Positions 59,124 through 64,000 of a stretch of DNA of 64,000 bases are shown piece by piece. The translations under genes were made by a program, and so were the position numbers. Under the pieces are notes generated by a model. That model saw only the letters and a program-made list of their open reading frames with translations. It did no database searches and was not told the origin of the DNA. The first letter of the stretch is position 1. Each line of letters opens with the position of its first letter. Origin of the DNA: Laburnicola sp. R22_1 (Eukaryota > Ascomycota > Dothideomycetes > Pleosporales > Didymosphaeriaceae). Where the stretch lies: NCBI GenBank assembly GCA_014281115.1, contig JACONQ010000008.1, positions 3,085,868 to 3,149,867 of the forward strand, read 5' to 3'.

Positions 59124-62100
59124 TACCCCCTTAGCTTGGAGCCATTCTAAGCTAGACTTAATTCTTTGCAGCTGTACTATTACTTATAGTCTAAAAGCTT
59201 CCATCCTTTATTCTAATGTGTCTAGGTCGACCTCGTGATTAGTGATCCTACCCTTGACGTCTTTAAGTCCGAGTTAATTTACGAACTTGGCCTATTTTCT
59301 AGCTAGTAGAGCCTTTGTAAGGCCATCTGCTACTATTTCTTCTAATTGTTAGTATTGGATTTTAATAGCTCTACGAGCTACTTCTTATTAAAGCCAATAA
59401 TTATGTATATTAACGTGCCTAAGCTTAGTCTATAACTTAGCAATTTCTTTAGTAACGAGTCGAATAGTTTGTTAATTATCGCAGTTAATAGTAATTATTA
59501 ATAGGGATAGTTTAATCTTAAGTTTAGTAATTAACTAAGAGGTAAAGAGTATTTCTTTTATAACTTGTAAAAGGGCTAGCAACTTAGCTTTAGTTGTTAA
59601 GATAGTAACTATGTCTTGCTTACTTACCTTCTAGGCAATAAGACTACTAAATAGCTTAATAATATATTCTTATAAGCTCTTTCTATTAAGGGTGTTGTTA
59701 GCAAATAAGGCATCGCTAGCAATCTTATAAGTGTCTACTCCTCTAAAGCGTAGCCCTAATAATTAGGTAGAGGATAGGTAAAGCAGTACGCAGTTAGCGG
59801 TGTTGTAATGCTCCTCGCTAGAATTTAATAGGAATCGCGATAATTAAGAGCTTACGAATACAATATTAGGGCGTGTGGTTACTATAGCGTAAAGGATTAA
59901 TTCGATCTTTTACTAGTATTAATTAATCTTAGCCTTTGTAGTAAGTCCTTCTTAGGGTAGTAGTTTAACTATAGATATTAGGGTATTGTGTTTAAGGTCG
60001 CGTTAGTTAATTAGGCAACTAATCTTATCTATATAGGACGCCTAGGATAGCTAGAGTTATCTATTTGTATAGTCTCTAATAATTTTAATTCCTAGAAACT
60101 ACTAAAGATTATTACCACTAGTAAGAATAAACTATATACTTATCTTTTCTATTACTATATTAGCAGCGTGTTTCTAATCTTTAGAGTAGGCGATAATAAG
60201 GTCGTCTATATAGAAGAAGATAATAATGCTATCTTTAATTATATAGTAAGGCTTATAAGGGACTATAGTAAAACTAAGATCCCTAAGAGCGCTAGTAAAT
60301 TCTCTCTACCATAGTAATAGTAAGATTTAAAGACTATATAGTATCTTATGCAACTATAGGATAGTGCTAGGTTGTATATAACCTCGCGGCATTCTTATAT
60401 AGAGTTCTCTATCTAGATTCGCATGGACGAAAGCGTTAGTAACATTGTACTGGCTAAGCTCTAGGTCGTATCGAGCTACCATAGACATAATTAGGCGAAA
60501 TAATCGTCCTGCAAGGGTTGCAGCATAGGTATCTTAAGTAGTAAGGTAGCGTTGTTAATCTCCGCGCACTACTAACCTAGTCTTGCACTTCTAAAATTAA
60601 TAATATTTATTAAGTTTATAAGTATACACCTATATGCAATTAAGGGTTTAGTAGCCGCGTAATCGCACTAGGGTAATAGACATCTTACTCTAAGACTTTA
60701 TTTTCTTATGGCTTTATAGGTGTACCTACTCGGCCTTCTTTCACATATTAAATAGCGAGTAATTATCTATCCGTGTTTGGCTAGATAGAGGTTCTGGTAA
60801 TTAACTTTAGTGGGGTTTCTATTCTATTACGAGCATACAATTAAATTAAGCTTTATTTAGTAGCTTCCCCTTATACTTGCCTCTACTTCCTACTTATATA
60901 CCTGCTAGGAAAGCGGCTGCCTATAGTATAGCGCGTTAATCTGGCTATAGTAATCTAATGGGTAACTAGTCGTGTTAATTATATTCGAAGCTCGCCATTA
61001 ATTAGATAAGTAATACAACAGGTAGAGATATTACTAGTGGTATTAGGTAGGTGTAATTAATCTTCCTCTCTTAGTAATACCCTAGCAAGTCTTCTTCTTT
61101 ATCCTTGCGATTGCGGGTATTAGTAATTAACTCATCCTTATAAAAGAATTTAGTATTTTCTTACTTAGGTAGTAGAGGTGGCAACTCTACTAATTAGGTC
61201 TATACAACAATCTCTTTAGTAGTGCTACATATAAGGTTGTCTAATAGGTCCTCTATTTTACCTAAGAACACCTTATCTTTATTAAAGATAATATTACATA
61301 TACTAATAACTTTGTTAAGTAGTAAAATTTATATCCTCTAGATATTTAATAATTAGTAGCCTACTAGATATCTAACTCATACCTTTAGGTCTAACCTTTA
61401 GAGCTTGCTCTTGCCACGTTTAGTATTATTAGTTAAGGCGAAGGCTTTACAGCCATAGGTCCTAAGGTAAGCCTAGTTTAGTTTCTTTAGTTAAGTAATA
61501 ATACTATTTTAGAAAGTAACCATTATAAAGAATACTTTTTATAGTAATTGCTATTAATTAGCATAGTTTAGAGTTCGATTATATAGGTATACAGCCGCTT
61601 GTATAATTTCTAGCCATAGGTTAAAAGGGAGATTGGCGTTAAGTTGCATTATACGACCCTTCTTCTTAATTATACTCCCTAAGCGTTTAGCTCCTCTATT
61701 TTAAGCTTAGGTATTAGGTACTAAAGGCTCGATAATAATACCTTTACTAACACACTATCTATAAACGTCTTATTTGACTAAAAAGATCTTATTATCGAAT
61801 TTAATAACCTTAACTATTATATTAAATTATACTTTTATAAATAGTACAAATTTCTTTAGCAACTTAATAATTATTCGTACTAGTTAATTGTCTTTAAGGT
61901 AGAAATCCCAAGCGATGCCTAAGAATTAATTAGTAATAAGCATCTGGCTTTTCTCGCTAGTAAAGCTCCAATCTTTATAATTGTAAAAGTCTATAGCGAC
62001 TCTCTTGTCAGAACCATTATTAATTTGCCTAGGTTATTATCTAATTTGTCGCTTAAGCTTTAATTTACTACAGGCGTTGTATTAGACTATAGTAAGTCCT

Positions 62101-63788
62101 TTAAGGCGCACCCCCTTATAGTAATTTATAGTGTGTTCTAGTGCCTAAGAACCTGGATAGCCTAGTTATTTATACTATATAATAGCGTCTACCTTCTACG
62201 CACCTCGTGCGGTACGCGTTGTAATTTTGTGTGTGACATACGTACTATTATATATAGTACGATTTTGTTTAGGTATATATTCTAGTACCTATTAACTATA
62301 GAGTTCTTAAAGGTTAGCTAGGACTGTATTATCCCTTCTCTTAATTATTATTAGATTTGTCTTTGTGTCCTACTAGAGGCCTTGCCTACAAAGTAATTAA
62401 AAGAACACAAGATTACATAGTAGATTAGGATAGTAGGTAATATTATCTAGTCTTAGTACTCTATTTCTATATATGCTTTTAACGTGTAGATAGACACTTC
62501 TATATCCCCTTATCTAAACTTGTAATAATCCCGCCTATATAAAGTCTCCTAGCGATAGTGGTTGCATTGTGACAAAACGGTTAATATTATTAAAAATATA
62601 GTATATTGTGCCAAAATTAAGGATTGTAGAGTAACGTAGTAGATAGGTATTTAGGTCTAAGTAGTAAAAAGATGCGATAGTATTAAAGCTCGCTAAGAGG
62701 ATAGTAATTTATCTACTATCTAGTTATTTATTATTAGTAATCTTAGTAATTCGAGTTAGAGTAGGAGTATGCAATAGTTTAATTCTAGATATTTAAGACC
62801 TTAGTCTTTTTACCTTTCTTATCTCCTCTTATAGATCTAAATTATTTTAGATTCTATATTATACTATATCTATAAAGTTAGGTTGTAGACTAAACCACTC
62901 TAGTGTATAATCTAAGTATGCGTAGAAGTAGTCTTTTAGACTATGCCTTTATCTATAAGTAGGGTATTTTCTACCTTTAACTACTATTGTATCCTCTATT
63001 AAAGACTACTTAGATATAGTACTTTAACTAAAGAATTGTTTTTATTAAGATCTTTCCTATCCACATTAGTTATTTGTAGAAGATAGCGCGTCTTTAGCAG
63101 CGTAAGAGGCGTCCCTATTAGTGCCTAGGGTGGATGCACTACTAGTAGCGAGAGATAGCTTACTAGCAGCAAAGGCGCCCCTATACTATTTGCCCTTAAT
63201 TAGGTAGAGTATTACTATATATTCTTAAAAGCGTTTTATTATCTCCTTCCTTATTATATCTGCGTCTTAGCGTCTAGTTTCTTAGAAGGATACGCCCTAG
63301 GTAGGGGCAGCCTTTATAATTGCAGTTAGGAAGTTCTTTATAGTATTATAGATTAATTGTACTTTAGCGATATTGTTTATCTCTACTTCTATAGCTGCCT
63401 AATTATACTTAGTTAGCCAGGTATCCTAGTTTAAGGGTTGTCTTATTGGCTTAAGAGCCTATAGGTATTATGCTCTCGCCCTATCCCACTCGTCTTCCTT
63501 ATTAACGCCTACTATCTGCATTAGAGATTTAATCTATTTTCGAATCTGCTCTCTAGACTTATAGTAATTATATTGCAGGTGTTACGACACAGTAAATTAG
63601 ATATAGATAACTACTTTCTTAAGACTTATTCTCTTTTCTTAGTATTCTTTATTCTTAATCTTATAGTCCTTAAGCTGTATTTTATAAAACTTAATATCCT
63701 TCTTATATGCCTTAAGGTCTAAGTTTAATAGCTCTAATAGGCGTGTTAAAGGGTTCTATTAATCGTTATTATTTACGCGGATAATCGG
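59124..63788 (-). pseudogene. Copia-3 gag-pol, 5' truncated
   Basis: Minus-strand polyprotein relic, collinear with copia-2 from its stop back to about residue 60 of gag. Reverse transcriptase lies around 59900-61000 (catalytic box near 60180-60220), integrase zinc and core region around 61800-62280, zinc knuckle region near 62800. Gln-to-stop decay is moderate. No start codon remains because the telomere replaced it. Confidence 0.88.
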
Positions 63789-63954
63789 TTAGGGTTAGGG
63801 TTAGGGTTAGGGTTAGGGTTAGGGTTAGGGTTAGGGTTAGGGTTAGGGTTAGGGTTAGGGTTAGGGTTAGGGTTAGGGTTAGGGTTAGGGTTAGGGTTAG
63901 GGTTAGGGTTAGGGTTAGGGTTAGGGTTAGGGTTAGGGTTAGGGTTAGGGTTAG
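63789..63954 (+). repeat. Telomeric repeat array (TTAGGG)27
   Basis: Twenty-seven perfect TTAGGG units at 63789-63950 plus TTAG. The G-rich strand runs 5' to 3' toward the right, the orientation expected for a right-hand chromosome end. The length of 160 bp is in the usual range for filamentous ascomycete telomeres. The array abuts Copia-3 gag without any subtelomeric spacer. The open frame across it on the minus strand (Pro-Asn repeats) is not a gene. Confidence 0.97.
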
Positions 63955-64000
63955 CTGGTGTTACCGTGGGAATGAATCCTTTTAACCTTAGCAATACGTA
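63955..64000. other. Untrimmed Oxford Nanopore native-barcode adapter sequence
   Basis: After the last TTAG comes GCTG-like adapter flank, then a 24-nt segment (63958-63981; starts GTGTTACCGTGGG, ends AATGAATCCTT) that agrees with my recollection of ONT barcode 07, then TTAACCTT (63982-63989), the native-barcode flank, and AGCAATACGTA (63990-64000), the start of the ligation adapter. The order and orientation are exactly those of a read end. This is not genomic DNA. Confidence 0.93.

Larger units (their letters stand above)
58889..63788 (-). mobile_element. Copia-3: Copia element truncated by the telomere
   Basis: A single 3' LTR at 58889-59123 (235 bp, copia-2 subfamily) is followed on the minus strand, reading inward, by a purine tract and the full pol order in reverse: RNase H, reverse transcriptase, integrase, protease, gag. 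At 63788 the gag sequence, collinear with copia-2 at about 17712-17730, stops and TTAGGG repeats begin. The 5' LTR, leader and first gag codons are missing. Confidence 0.93.

Noticed and set aside
63773..63994. Open frame coding a Pro-Asn repeat protein
   Set aside because: It is the translation of the telomeric TTAGGG array plus adapter, not a gene.

Overview
The window looks like the end of a chromosome of a filamentous ascomycete (Pezizomycotina). Evidence: a 27-copy TTAGGG array at the right edge, introns of 50-61 bp with TACTAAC-type branch sites, fungal gene families (SAT4-like rhodopsin-domain membrane protein, two secondary-metabolism O-methyltransferases), Fot/pogo, Ant-like, impala-like, hAT, Copia and Gypsy transposons, and heavy RIP-type decay (CpA to TpA). 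I cannot name the genus.

Layout. 1-1456: AT-rich edge, then a MITE-like element (560-1299). 1457-2776: SAT4-like seven-helix membrane protein gene with a 115-bp interruption. 3221-6549: complete hAT element (hAT-1) with 8-bp target duplications, inserted just 3' of O-methyltransferase OMT1 (minus strand, 7946-6564). 7955-40877: a 33-kb nested transposon block bounded by hAT-type inverted repeats and the 8-bp duplication TTTGGTTG. It lies directly against the OMT1 start codon. Past it, 40886-41579 is the former divergent promoter between OMT1 and OMT2 (41580-42844, plus strand, one frameshift). 43066-49167: pogo-3 with two nested Ant-like elements. 49170-58883: strongly AT-rich relic DNA with pogo-5 and a decayed OrsD-like gene. 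58889-63788: a Copia element cut off by the telomere (63789-63954). 63955-64000: what reads as an untrimmed Oxford Nanopore native-barcode adapter.

The 33-kb block can be dated by its target duplications. A hAT landed between OMT1 and its promoter. Copia-1 (duplication ATTTT) then split the hAT transposase. Copia-1 was hit by pogo-1 (TA; itself hit by a solo LTR, ATAGG, and by pogo-2, TA), by a Gypsy (C/TGGTG; itself hit by copia-2, CTAGG), by pogo-4 (TA) and by an impala-like Tc1 element (TA). A second hAT transposase relic sits at the right end. Removing the insertions gives near-identical lengths for the pogo copies (about 1.87 kb), which supports the reconstruction.

The functional content is small: SAT4-like protein, OMT1 and OMT2 look like a fragment of a subtelomeric secondary-metabolism locus. 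All three carry damage or displacement, so the locus may be inactive. Nearly all transposon proteins are dead, with Gln codons turned to stops and catalytic Asp to Asn. Family names come from motif recognition; no database search was run.
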